Shown here piece by piece: positions 7,958-14,322 of a stretch of DNA of 14,425 nt. The position numbers and the translations under genes were made by a program. The notes under the pieces were generated by a model, which did no database searches, was not told the origin of the DNA, and saw only the letters and a program-made list of their open reading frames with translations. Each line of letters opens with the position of its first letter. The first letter of the stretch is position 1. Origin of the DNA: an uncultured Corynebacterium sp. (GTDB lineage Bacteria > Actinomycetota > Actinomycetes > Mycobacteriales > Mycobacteriaceae); contig CAJZGD010000035.1 in NCBI GenBank assembly GCA_915275065.1, forward strand, positions 1 through 14,425, given 5' to 3'.

Positions 7958-7963
7958 TACACT
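7958..7963 (+). promoter_or_regulatory. Putative -10 element of mshA, leaderless start
   Basis: TACACT is followed by 7 bases and then the mshA ATG at 7971. No ribosome site is visible at normal spacing, so transcription probably starts at the start codon. No convincing -35 was found. Confidence 0.45.
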
Positions 7964-7970
7964 GATAAAT

Positions 7971-9227
7971 ATGCGTGTTGCAATGATATCTATGCATACT
8001 TCTCCGCTGCAGCAACCAGGTATTGGTGATGCTGGTGGCATGAACGTTTACATTCTTAATGTGGCGATGCACTTGGCAAAACTGGGTGTTACGGTGGACA
8101 TTTATACTCGGGCAACCCGCCCCAGTCAGGGGACAGTGGTGCAGCTCCGGCCAAATTTACGGGTTATCAATGTGGTTGCCGGGCCATACGAAGGGTTGAG
8201 CAAGGAAGAGCTATGCACGCAGCTGACAGCATTCGCCCGAGGTGTGCTGGAGTTCGTGCGGGAAAACCACATTGGTTACGACCTGGTGCATAGTCATTAT
8301 TGGTTATCAGGCCAGGTGGGGTGGCTGATTCGGGATGTGTGGCAGGTCCCACTAGTGCATACTGCTCATACGCTGGCGGCGGTGAAAAATCACCACCGGT
8401 CATTGACTGATACCCCGGAATCGGAGGCGCGGCGCATCTGCGAACAACAATTAGTTGATAATGCAAACCTGTTAGTGGTGAATACGCTGGAGGAGTCCAA
8501 TGACTTGGTGCATCATTATGATGCCCAAACTGCCAAAATACGGATGATGACTCCAGGCACGGACACGGAACTATTTACCCCAGGCACAGAGCGAAACACA
8601 GAGCGGGCCCGGCGCGAATTGGGAATCCCGCTATGCGCAAAAGTAGTGGCGTTTGTGGGCCGGCTACAAGAATTTAAGGGCCCACAAGTGTTGATTCGGG
8701 CGACGGAACGGTTGGTGGCGCGTGATCCGAATCGAAACTTGAAAGTATTGATTTGTGGTGGGGCTTCGGGCGCTGGGGCCGCGTTGGAAAATTACATTGG
8801 GCTGGTGCACGAATTGGGGTTGGAGCATCGAGTCAGATTTTTGGATCCCCGGCCGCCGGAGGAGCTGGTGGAGATTTATCGAGCGGCCGATATTGTTGCG
8901 GCGCCCAGCTATAACGAATCGTTCGGGCTGGTAGTGATTGAAGCGCAGGCATCCGGCACTCCGGTCGTTGCGGCTGGGGTGGGCGGGCTGCCGATTGTGG
9001 TGGCGGATGGGGAAACCGGCATTCTTGTTGACGGGCATGACCCAGATGATTGGGCTGATGCTATTTCCCGCATGCTTGACGACGACGCCATGCGGTTGGC
9101 AATGGCCGAACGGGCAGTAGCCCATGCCGCCCAGTTCTCTTGGCAGTCATCAGCAGCGGCACTGGTGCAAATCTATCAGGAAGCACTAGCCGGTGTGAAC
9201 AGCCCTAGTGGGCCACCAGCTGAGTGA
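7971..9227 (+). CDS. mshA: D-inositol-3-phosphate glycosyltransferase MshA
   Basis: First enzyme of mycothiol synthesis: transfers GlcNAc from UDP-GlcNAc to 1L-myo-inositol-1-phosphate in the cytoplasm. 418 residues, the length of the C. glutamicum enzyme, and the N terminus MRVAMISMHTSPLQQPG fits it closely. GT4 family with two Rossmann domains. Residues known to contact substrates in C. glutamicum MshA occur at the same numbers: His9, Gln15, Asn25, Lys78, Tyr110, Thr134, Arg154, Arg231, Lys236, and the EX7E pair Glu316/Glu324 in NESFGLVVIE. The retained numbering confirms the start. It is divergent from fadD and its last 23 bases overlap the convergent SDR gene. It is monocistronic in this view. 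Confidence 0.97.
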   Translation: MRVAMISMHTSPLQQPGIGDAGGMNVYILNVAMHLAKLGVTVDIYTRATRPSQGTVVQLRPNLRVINVVAGPYEGLSKEELCTQLTAFARGVLEFVRENHIGYDLVHSHYWLSGQVGWLIRDVWQVPLVHTAHTLAAVKNHHRSLTDTPESEARRICEQQLVDNANLLVVNTLEESNDLVHHYDAQTAKIRMMTPGTDTELFTPGTERNTERARRELGIPLCAKVVAFVGRLQEFKGPQVLIRATERLVARDPNRNLKVLICGGASGAGAALENYIGLVHELGLEHRVRFLDPRPPEELVEIYRAADIVAAPSYNESFGLVVIEAQASGTPVVAAGVGGLPIVVADGETGILVDGHDPDDWADAISRMLDDDAMRLAMAERAVAHAAQFSWQSSAAALVQIYQEALAGVNSPSGPPAE

Positions 9228-9957
9228 TACGTCGGGCTACTCGGGTGGGGGCCAGGCGGCGGGCATAATAAAACACGGTGTCCGTTGCAGAAACCCCATA
9301 ATGGAGTTTTCCCGCTTGCCATCGGTTACGGGGGTGAATTGCCTGCCACACACGGTGGGCAACCTGGTCAGGGGTGATATGGACGCCAAGTCGTTTGATG
9401 GAACCGGCGGTGGCATTATCGGACAGGCCAGTTTTAGCCCATAGGGGCCACAAGGCGATGACCCGAATACGATGCTTCGCCCACTCTAAACTGAGTGCTT
9501 CGGTAAGTCCGGCAACGAAAAATTTAGTGGCGGAGTAAACAGCGATGGTAGGCTGGCCGAAAATTGCCGAAGCAGAACCCACATTAACAAGAGTGCTGCC
9601 AGGCCTGAGATGCCGGAGTGCTGCATGTGCGCCGAGTGCTACACCAGTACAGTTCACGGAAATTTGGTGTTCGATGGCTGTAGGTGAAATATCGGCGATA
9701 CCACCGGAGGTGAGCACACCAGCATTATTCACTACAACAGTAATGGTGCGGGTGGGGGAGTGGGCGGCAAAATCCGCCAGGGCGGTCTCCCATGACTGGG
9801 CGTCAGTGACATCAAGAACACCAGTAATAAGATTTGGATGGACGTAATCGAAGGTATCAATATCGTAGGCGCCGACGATCCAACCCCGGTCGAGGAAGAG
9901 TTCGGCAATTGCCCGCCCGATTCCGCGGGCCGCGCCGGAGATGAAAATGGTGGACAT
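9205..9957 (-). CDS. Short-chain dehydrogenase/reductase (Rv0484c-like)
   Basis: 250 residues of classical SDR type. The cofactor motif is SGAARGIG at 7-14, the structural NNAG is at 77-80, and the catalytic set is Ser128, Tyr141 and Lys145 (YSATK). The substrate is unknown. Asp32 and Asp34 follow the second strand (AYDID), a pattern that favours NAD(H). An SDR gene also accompanies murB and mshA in M. tuberculosis (Rv0484c), but there it lies upstream of mshA, while here it lies downstream and convergent. A minus-strand TACGCT ends 7 bases before the ATG, suggesting a leaderless mRNA, although GGGG 3 bases upstream of the start could be a weak ribosome site. Confidence 0.9.
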   Translation of the reverse strand: MSTIFISGAARGIGRAIAELFLDRGWIVGAYDIDTFDYVHPNLITGVLDVTDAQSWETALADFAAHSPTRTITVVVNNAGVLTSGGIADISPTAIEHQISVNCTGVALGAHAALRHLRPGSTLVNVGSASAIFGQPTIAVYSATKFFVAGLTEALSLEWAKHRIRVIALWPLWAKTGLSDNATAGSIKRLGVHITPDQVAHRVWQAIHPRNRWQAGKLHYGVSATDTVFYYARRLAPTRVARRITQLVAH

Positions 9958-9964
9958 GATCCCC

Positions 9965-9974
9965 AGCGTAGGCT
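9965..9974. promoter_or_regulatory. Overlapping divergent -10 elements for the SDR gene and gabD2
   Basis: The near-palindrome AGCGTAGGCT reads as TAGGCT on the plus strand (9969-9974, then 6 bases to the gabD2 ATG) and as TACGCT on the minus strand (9970-9965, then 7 bases to the SDR ATG). The hexamers share the TA at 9969-9970. The entire gap between the two genes is 23 bases and contains no good ribosome site for gabD2. Confidence 0.5.
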
Positions 9975-9980
9975 GAGAGC

Positions 9981-11459
9981 ATGAGCGATACCACCATGAT
10001 GCAGGTTATAAATCCCCGTACCGGAGATGTGTGCGCCACAGTGCCGGCATACTCCGCAGCAAAAACCCTGAAAGCAATCCAGGATGCCCGTGCCGCCCAG
10101 GCCGGGTGGGCGGCCCGACCGGTGGTGGAGCGGGCAAAAATCCTCATGCGGATTCATGATGCGGTATTGCACCGCCGTGATGAGCTGTTGGACATCATCC
10201 AATTGGAGACTGGGAAGAATCGGACAAGTGCATTAGATGAAGTGATGGACGTTGCTATCAACGCCCGATATTATGCTCGGCATGCGGCACGGTTGTTACG
10301 GCCACGGCAGGTGCGGGGAGCGTTACCGCTGTTGACTCGCACAACCGTGGTGCGGGATCCACGGGGAGTTGTGGGGATTATCGCCCCATGGAATTATCCG
10401 CTGACCCTCACACTATCCGACGCTTTACCAGCACTGGTGGCAGGCAACACAGTAGTGGTAAAACCGGATGCACAAACCCCACTATCAGCCCTCTTGGGGG
10501 AACAAATTATCCAGGCAGCAGGAATACCGCCAAATGTGTTCCAAGTATTACCGGGCACGGGTGCGGTGGTGGGGGCGGTGATAACCGAAAGCGCGGATTA
10601 TGTCATGTTCACTGGATCCACCGCCACGGGGCAACAATTAGCGGAACGCACTGGGCGGCGACTTGTTGGATTCTCTGGGGAACTTGGTGGTAAAAACCCG
10701 ATGATTGTGGCCCAGGACGCCAACATTCGTGACGCAGTGACCGGGGCAATTACCGGATGTTTCAGTAACTCGGGACAACTGTGCGTTTCCATCGAACGGA
10801 TTTTAGTGGACAAAGCCATAGCCACCCGGTTTACGAATCACCTGGTAAACCGCGTCGAAAAGCTCAATATTGGGACCGGCGGGTGGGCGGAAGACATGGG
10901 GTCGTTAATCTCTCCGGCTCACGTTACTCACGTGTGCCAACTTGTTGACGACGCGTTAAGCCGTGGCGCAACCCTGCTCACCGGTGGGCCGCGACCGGAC
11001 CTGGGGCCAAGCTTCCTGGCGCCTGTGCTACTGGCCAATGTGCCGCCCGAAGCCAAACTCTACCGGGAGGAAGTATTTGGCCCGGTCGCATACATAGAAA
11101 TTGTCAATAGTGAAACCGAGGCCATTGCCAAAGCCAACGACTCCAACTATGGCCTTGCCGCCAGCATATTTGCCAAACCTGCGACAGCGCGACGTATCGC
11201 CCGTCAATTACATGCAGGCAGCGTCAATATCAATGAAGGTTTCGCCGCCACATTCGGATCTGTTGCCGCACCCATGGGTGGCATGAAACACAGTGGCATG
11301 GGGCGCCGACACGGTGTGACCGGATTGTTGAAATACACCGAGCCAAAAACCATTGCCGAACAACGCATCATGCCCATCGCTGGGCCACGGCTGCTACCCC
11401 GCCGACTCTATGCGGCCACCATGACCAAAGTCTTACGGATAGGAAAACATTTTCTGTAA
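9981..11459 (+). CDS. gabD2: Succinate-semialdehyde dehydrogenase, GabD2-type
   Basis: 492-residue aldehyde dehydrogenase expected to oxidise succinate semialdehyde to succinate with NAD(P)+. Landmarks: PWNYP with Asn138, Lys161 in VVVKPD, cofactor loop FTGSTATG (210-217), general base Glu234 in SGELGGKNP, catalytic Cys268 in GQLCVS and EEVFGP near residue 370. Segments such as DMGSLIS, RPDLGP, APMGGM and GRRHGxxGLLKYTE are shared with M. tuberculosis GabD2 (Rv1731), which is why I choose GabD2 over other aldehyde dehydrogenases. The start at 9981 sits 6 bases after a TAGGCT -10-like hexamer; Met6 and Met7 are alternatives. It is divergent from the SDR gene and possibly co-regulated with it. 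Confidence 0.88.
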   Translation: MSDTTMMQVINPRTGDVCATVPAYSAAKTLKAIQDARAAQAGWAARPVVERAKILMRIHDAVLHRRDELLDIIQLETGKNRTSALDEVMDVAINARYYARHAARLLRPRQVRGALPLLTRTTVVRDPRGVVGIIAPWNYPLTLTLSDALPALVAGNTVVVKPDAQTPLSALLGEQIIQAAGIPPNVFQVLPGTGAVVGAVITESADYVMFTGSTATGQQLAERTGRRLVGFSGELGGKNPMIVAQDANIRDAVTGAITGCFSNSGQLCVSIERILVDKAIATRFTNHLVNRVEKLNIGTGGWAEDMGSLISPAHVTHVCQLVDDALSRGATLLTGGPRPDLGPSFLAPVLLANVPPEAKLYREEVFGPVAYIEIVNSETEAIAKANDSNYGLAASIFAKPATARRIARQLHAGSVNINEGFAATFGSVAAPMGGMKHSGMGRRHGVTGLLKYTEPKTIAEQRIMPIAGPRLLPRRLYAATMTKVLRIGKHFL

Positions 11460-11567
11460 CCAATACGAACCCCATCCGCTGATGATATGAAACCCATCCC
11501 ACCGACGGGGGCACCCATTTTATTACGAATACCACCATGTGCTATCAGGTATTTATTAGCTTTATGT

Positions 11568-11585
11568 AGGGTATAGGTGTACCCT
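11568..11585. promoter_or_regulatory. Palindromic operator candidate upstream of the second SDR gene
   Basis: AGGGTATAGGTGTACCCT: 6-base arms AGGGTA and TACCCT, perfect, around a 6-base spacer. It ends 41 bases before the SDR start and covers TAGGGT/TATAGG, which could serve as a -10. The size and place fit a dimeric regulator binding over the core promoter. No candidate regulator is encoded nearby. Confidence 0.45.
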
Positions 11586-11626
11586 GATCGAAATCACACA
11601 AAAACACACAAAGTGAGGTAAACACC

Positions 11627-12466
11627 ATGGCGCAGCAACGCTCGGAGGTGGTTGTACTCATCGGTACTGGATCCATCGGCCAAGCCATTGCCCGTAGAAT
11701 AAGCGCCGGTAGAATACTCATCCTCGCCGACAGCGACCTCGACAACGCTGAACTAGCTGCACGGAGCCTCCTCCAAACTGGCTTCACCGCCGTTCCCACC
11801 ACCGTCGACGTTACCTCCCGCGAATCCGTCCAAACCCTCTGCGACTTTGCCGTCAGCCAAGGACACCTCACCCACCTCATCCACACCGCCAGCGCCGCAC
11901 CCACCCACACCACCGCCACCGAAATTCTCACCGCAGAACTCTACGGAACCGCCCTCATCCTCGAAAAATTCGGCGACGTCATCACCAACAGGGGAGCCGG
12001 CATCATCATTTCCTCCCACGCTGGACACCGACTCCCCGCACTCTACGCCGCTGAAGACCGACAACTCGCCATCACCCCCACCGAAAAACTCCTCAACCTC
12101 CCTATGCTGCGCTACATCACCGACCCGGTCCACGCCATGCAAATCGCCAAACGCGGAAACACCCTCCGAGTCCAAGCCGCCGCAATGACTTGGGGTGCCC
12201 GCGGCGCCCGCATCAACGTCATCTCACCCGGCATCATTATGACCCCCATGGCTCGCGAAGAATTCTCCGGACCAGCCGGCGGCACCTACCGAGAAATGAT
12301 CGAAAAAAGCCCCGCCGGCCGTGCCGGAACCCCCGAAGAAATCGGCCAACTCGGCGCCTACCTATTGAGCCAAGACGCCAACTTCATCACCGGAGCCGAC
12401 TTTCTCATCGACGGTGGCGTTACCTCCGCCTGGTTCTACGGTGGACTCCAGCGAAAACACACGTAA
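11627..12466 (+). CDS. SDR-family protein with the catalytic tyrosine replaced by methionine
   Basis: 279 residues. The cofactor motif is IGTGSIGQAIA (12-21), and the usual NNAG is HTAS (86-89). SSHAGH (129-134) gives the serine, and IAKRGN (173-178) the lysine (Lys175), followed by RINVISPGIIMTPM. It resembles an actinobacterial SDR subfamily that normally reads AYxIAKR at the active site; here the residue four before Lys175 is Met171. The C terminus (SPAGRxGTPEEI, ITGADFLIDGG) is otherwise intact. A strong ribosome site, GTGAGG, lies 8 bases before the ATG. Codons end in C far more often than in mshA. A palindromic operator candidate lies upstream and gpmA follows after 72 bases. Substrate unknown; loss of redox activity is an inference. 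Confidence 0.85.
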   Translation: MAQQRSEVVVLIGTGSIGQAIARRISAGRILILADSDLDNAELAARSLLQTGFTAVPTTVDVTSRESVQTLCDFAVSQGHLTHLIHTASAAPTHTTATEILTAELYGTALILEKFGDVITNRGAGIIISSHAGHRLPALYAAEDRQLAITPTEKLLNLPMLRYITDPVHAMQIAKRGNTLRVQAAAMTWGARGARINVISPGIIMTPMAREEFSGPAGGTYREMIEKSPAGRAGTPEEIGQLGAYLLSQDANFITGADFLIDGGVTSAWFYGGLQRKHT

Positions 12467-12475
12467 AAACCAATA

Positions 12476-12533
12476 AAGTGTAAGAAAGTCCACAATAAGT
12501 TTAATGTTCGGACGTGAAAATTGTGGCACACTT
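12476..12533. repeat. Nested inverted repeats just upstream of gpmA
   Basis: CCACAAT (12490-12496) pairs perfectly with ATTGTGG (12520-12526). Outside these, AAGTGT (12476-12481) pairs with ACACTT (12528-12533), with 8 bases between arms on the left and 1 on the right. The right side covers CACACT (12527-12532), a -10-like sequence 6 bases before the gpmA ATG. No T-run follows, so it does not look like a terminator. Confidence 0.45.
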
Positions 12534-12538
12534 GGGTT

Positions 12539-13288
12539 ATGGCTAACGGAAAACTAGTGCTGCTCCGGCACGGTCAAAGCGAGTGGAACGCCTCCAACCA
12601 ATTCACCGGATGGGTTGACGTTGATCTAACCCCCCAAGGCGAGGCAGAAGCAAAACGTGGCGGAGAACTCCTCAAAGAAAAGGGCATCGTCCCCACCGTC
12701 GTTTACACCTCTTTGCTCCGCCGGGCTATCCGCACCGCAAACATCGCCCTAGACGAAGCAGACCTCCTCTGGATCCCCGTCATCCGCGATTGGCGTCTCA
12801 ACGAACGCCACTATGGTGCACTGCAAGGACTCAACAAGGCAGAAACCAAAGAAAAATACGGCGATGACCAATTCATGGCATGGCGCCGCTCCTACGACAC
12901 CCCGCCGCCAGCCATCGAAGAAGACAGCACCTACTCCCAGGCACACGACCCCCGCTACGCTGACCTCAGCGAAGTACCGGCAACCGAATGCCTGAAAGAC
13001 GTAGTCATCCGCTTCGTACCCTACTTTGAAGAAGAAATCCTCCCCCGAGTCCTCGCCGGCGAAACCGTTCTCGTGGCAGCACACGGTAACTCCCTCCGTG
13101 CCCTCGTGAAGCACCTGGACAATATCTCCGACGCCGACATCGCCGAACTCAACATCCCCACCGGCATCCCCCTGGTATACGAACTCGACTCCGAAGGCAA
13201 AGTCCTCAACCCTGGCGGCACCTACCTCGACCCCGAAGCCGCAGCCGCCGGCGCAGCCGCAGTCGCAGCCCAAGGTGCAAAAAAGTAA
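12539..13288 (+). CDS. gpmA: 2,3-bisphosphoglycerate-dependent phosphoglycerate mutase
   Basis: Interconverts 3- and 2-phosphoglycerate in glycolysis and gluconeogenesis. 249 residues from the ATG at 12539; an in-frame TTG at 12521 would add six residues with no family support. The phosphohistidine motif LLRHGQSEWN has His11, FTGWVDVDL follows, Glu89 lies in LNERHYG and the second histidine His182 in AAHGNS, all as in dPGM. The C terminus ends in an alanine-rich tail, also seen in other actinobacterial Gpm proteins. No clear ribosome site is visible; CACACT at 12527-12532 could be a -10 with a leaderless start, and lies in an inverted repeat. It corresponds to Rv0489 of M. tuberculosis, which is followed there by senX3-regX3; those genes are absent here. 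Confidence 0.97.
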   Translation: MANGKLVLLRHGQSEWNASNQFTGWVDVDLTPQGEAEAKRGGELLKEKGIVPTVVYTSLLRRAIRTANIALDEADLLWIPVIRDWRLNERHYGALQGLNKAETKEKYGDDQFMAWRRSYDTPPPAIEEDSTYSQAHDPRYADLSEVPATECLKDVVIRFVPYFEEEILPRVLAGETVLVAAHGNSLRALVKHLDNISDADIAELNIPTGIPLVYELDSEGKVLNPGGTYLDPEAAAAGAAAVAAQGAKK

Positions 13289-13325
13289 CACCTAAAAACC
13301 ATCCGCCAACAATAAAATAAGACTG

Positions 13326-13366
13326 AAGGCGGGAGGCACACCAACAACAGTGCAGCCTCCCGCCTT
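13326..13366. terminator. Strong hairpin between gpmA and the convergent cysteine-rich gene
   Basis: Perfect 12-base arms AAGGCGGGAGGC (13326-13337) and GCCTCCCGCCTT (13355-13366) around a 17-base loop. Read on the minus strand it is followed by CTTATTTTATTG, a U-rich tail, so it should terminate the 13365-14288 gene, whose stop codon overlaps the arm by 2 bases. On the plus strand no U-tract follows, so its effect on gpmA transcripts is less certain. Confidence 0.85.
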
Positions 13367-14288
13367 AAGCATCCCGAAAAGCCACCACTGTTGCCGGATG
13401 CGGGCTCAATGCCGCTGGCGGCACCCCCTGGGCGTCGAAAAGTGCCGCACGTTCCCGTAAATGCCCAGCTAAAACCTCAAAGCACTCATCACCCATGAGT
13501 GCTCGCAGCTCCGCCTCACACGACTGCCATAACGGCAGCGCATTCTCATGACAAGCAGGAGCCGTTGTACAATACCAGTCAAAATCCTCCCCACCATTCC
13601 CCCAACCCCGACGCTCATACTCGGTAATGGTCGTACGTAAAATCTCCTCACCATCCGCACGCTCCTCCCACGCCTCCAACCGGCGCAACGGCAACTGCCA
13701 ACACACCTCCGGCTTTACCACCGTCAAATCCTCCCCGGTAGCCACCGCCCACTGATGCAAAGCGCAACCCACCCCAGTAGGCCACCCCGGACGATTCGCA
13801 AAAATACATGCCCCATCCACTAATGCCGTCTTCAATGCCGGCTCGGGATTACCGTCCTCATCATCCAACTCATCCCACACCAACCAAGGCTCCACATCCG
13901 AAGCATCAGCCGTTGTTGGGTCCGCAAGAAACGCCGCAATTTCATCGGAACAAAACTGCCAAAACCGTCGAGGCATCCGCGACACAGCATCAAATAATTG
14001 ATCCCGATCTGTCTCATCACATAAAAACGCACCATGATGACAGCACCCGACACTTGGCAAATCAGCTAAAATACCCCGACATGCGGGGGTACCAAACCCG
14101 CAGGAATAATGTGATTCTAACCACGTTAAATCAATAGAAAACACATGTTTTTCATCATTAGGATGAACAAACTCTAACCATTGCCGAGGAAAATCCGGCG
14201 CAAGCTCCTGACCAGCAAGAATGGAACGGGCGGCCGGAGAAGATTTTGGAAAACCAAGATATACAGTCTTTATGTCGGGGTGGTTCAC
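13365..14288 (-). CDS. Cysteine-rich conserved protein, Rv0495c-like, function unknown
   Basis: 307 residues from a GTG at 14288 (an in-frame stop lies two codons upstream). Cysteines cluster in four groups: Cys63, 70, 82, 83, 90; Cys113; Cys161, 175, 196; and Cys240, 246, 257. Many lie in motifs such as PACRG, GCCHHGAFLC, GACIFANRPGWPTGVGCALHQW and TAPACHENALP. This spacing, with RPGW and CALH, resembles YkgJ-type metal or Fe-S binding cysteine clusters; actual metal binding is an inference. In M. tuberculosis the counterpart Rv0495c lies back to back with ppx1 (Rv0496), as here. No signal peptide. A minus-strand TACGGT ends 8 bases before the GTG, so a leaderless mRNA is possible. Confidence 0.75.
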   Translation of the reverse strand: MNHPDIKTVYLGFPKSSPAARSILAGQELAPDFPRQWLEFVHPNDEKHVFSIDLTWLESHYSCGFGTPACRGILADLPSVGCCHHGAFLCDETDRDQLFDAVSRMPRRFWQFCSDEIAAFLADPTTADASDVEPWLVWDELDDEDGNPEPALKTALVDGACIFANRPGWPTGVGCALHQWAVATGEDLTVVKPEVCWQLPLRRLEAWEERADGEEILRTTITEYERRGWGNGGEDFDWYCTTAPACHENALPLWQSCEAELRALMGDECFEVLAGHLRERAALFDAQGVPPAALSPHPATVVAFRDA

Positions 14289-14296
14289 AATTTAAT

Positions 14297-14315
14297 ACCG
14301 TAGACCGTCTAACCT
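14297..14315. promoter_or_regulatory. Divergent promoter region of the cysteine-rich gene and ppx
   Basis: The gap between the two GTG starts is 34 bases. Plus strand: TAACCT (14310-14315), then 7 bases to the ppx GTG. Minus strand: TACGGT (14302-14297), then 8 bases to the other GTG. Between them is AGACCGTCT (14302-14310), a 9-base palindrome with one central odd base. No ribosome site is seen on either side. Confidence 0.4.
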
Positions 14316-14322
14316 TATTCTT

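Larger units (their letters stand above)
7714..7970. promoter_or_regulatory. Divergent fadD-mshA intergenic region
   Basis: 257 bases, AT-rich relative to its flanks, with no coding frame I trust. For fadD, a minus-strand TTGAGA (7768-7763) stands 16 bases from TAACTA (7746-7741), a plausible but imperfect -35/-10 pair. For mshA, TACACT lies just before the start (separate entry). The middle holds a phased GAAG repeat at 7843-7867, a further GAAGCAT at 7810-7816 and a small palindrome GTAGC-gaa-GCTAC at 7858-7870. Confidence 0.55.

Noticed and set aside
11490..11530. Possible terminator after gabD2 (C-run, G-run, then ATTTTATTA)
   Set aside because: The stem would be very short and imperfect (CCC with GGG), so a terminator cannot be supported from sequence alone.
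11753..12175. 140-codon minus-strand frame opposite the second SDR gene
   Set aside because: Extremely Gly/Glu/Val-rich and without motifs; it arises from the strong C bias of the plus strand.
7971..12466. mshA-SDR-gabD2-SDR as a new biosynthetic cluster
   Set aside because: The genes alternate in direction, mshA is a housekeeping gene, and no transport, regulator or dedicated synthase gene supports a shared pathway.
12749..13291. 180-codon minus-strand frame opposite gpmA
   Set aside because: Gly/Val/Phe-rich translation is the product of C-ending codons on the other strand; gpmA is certain.
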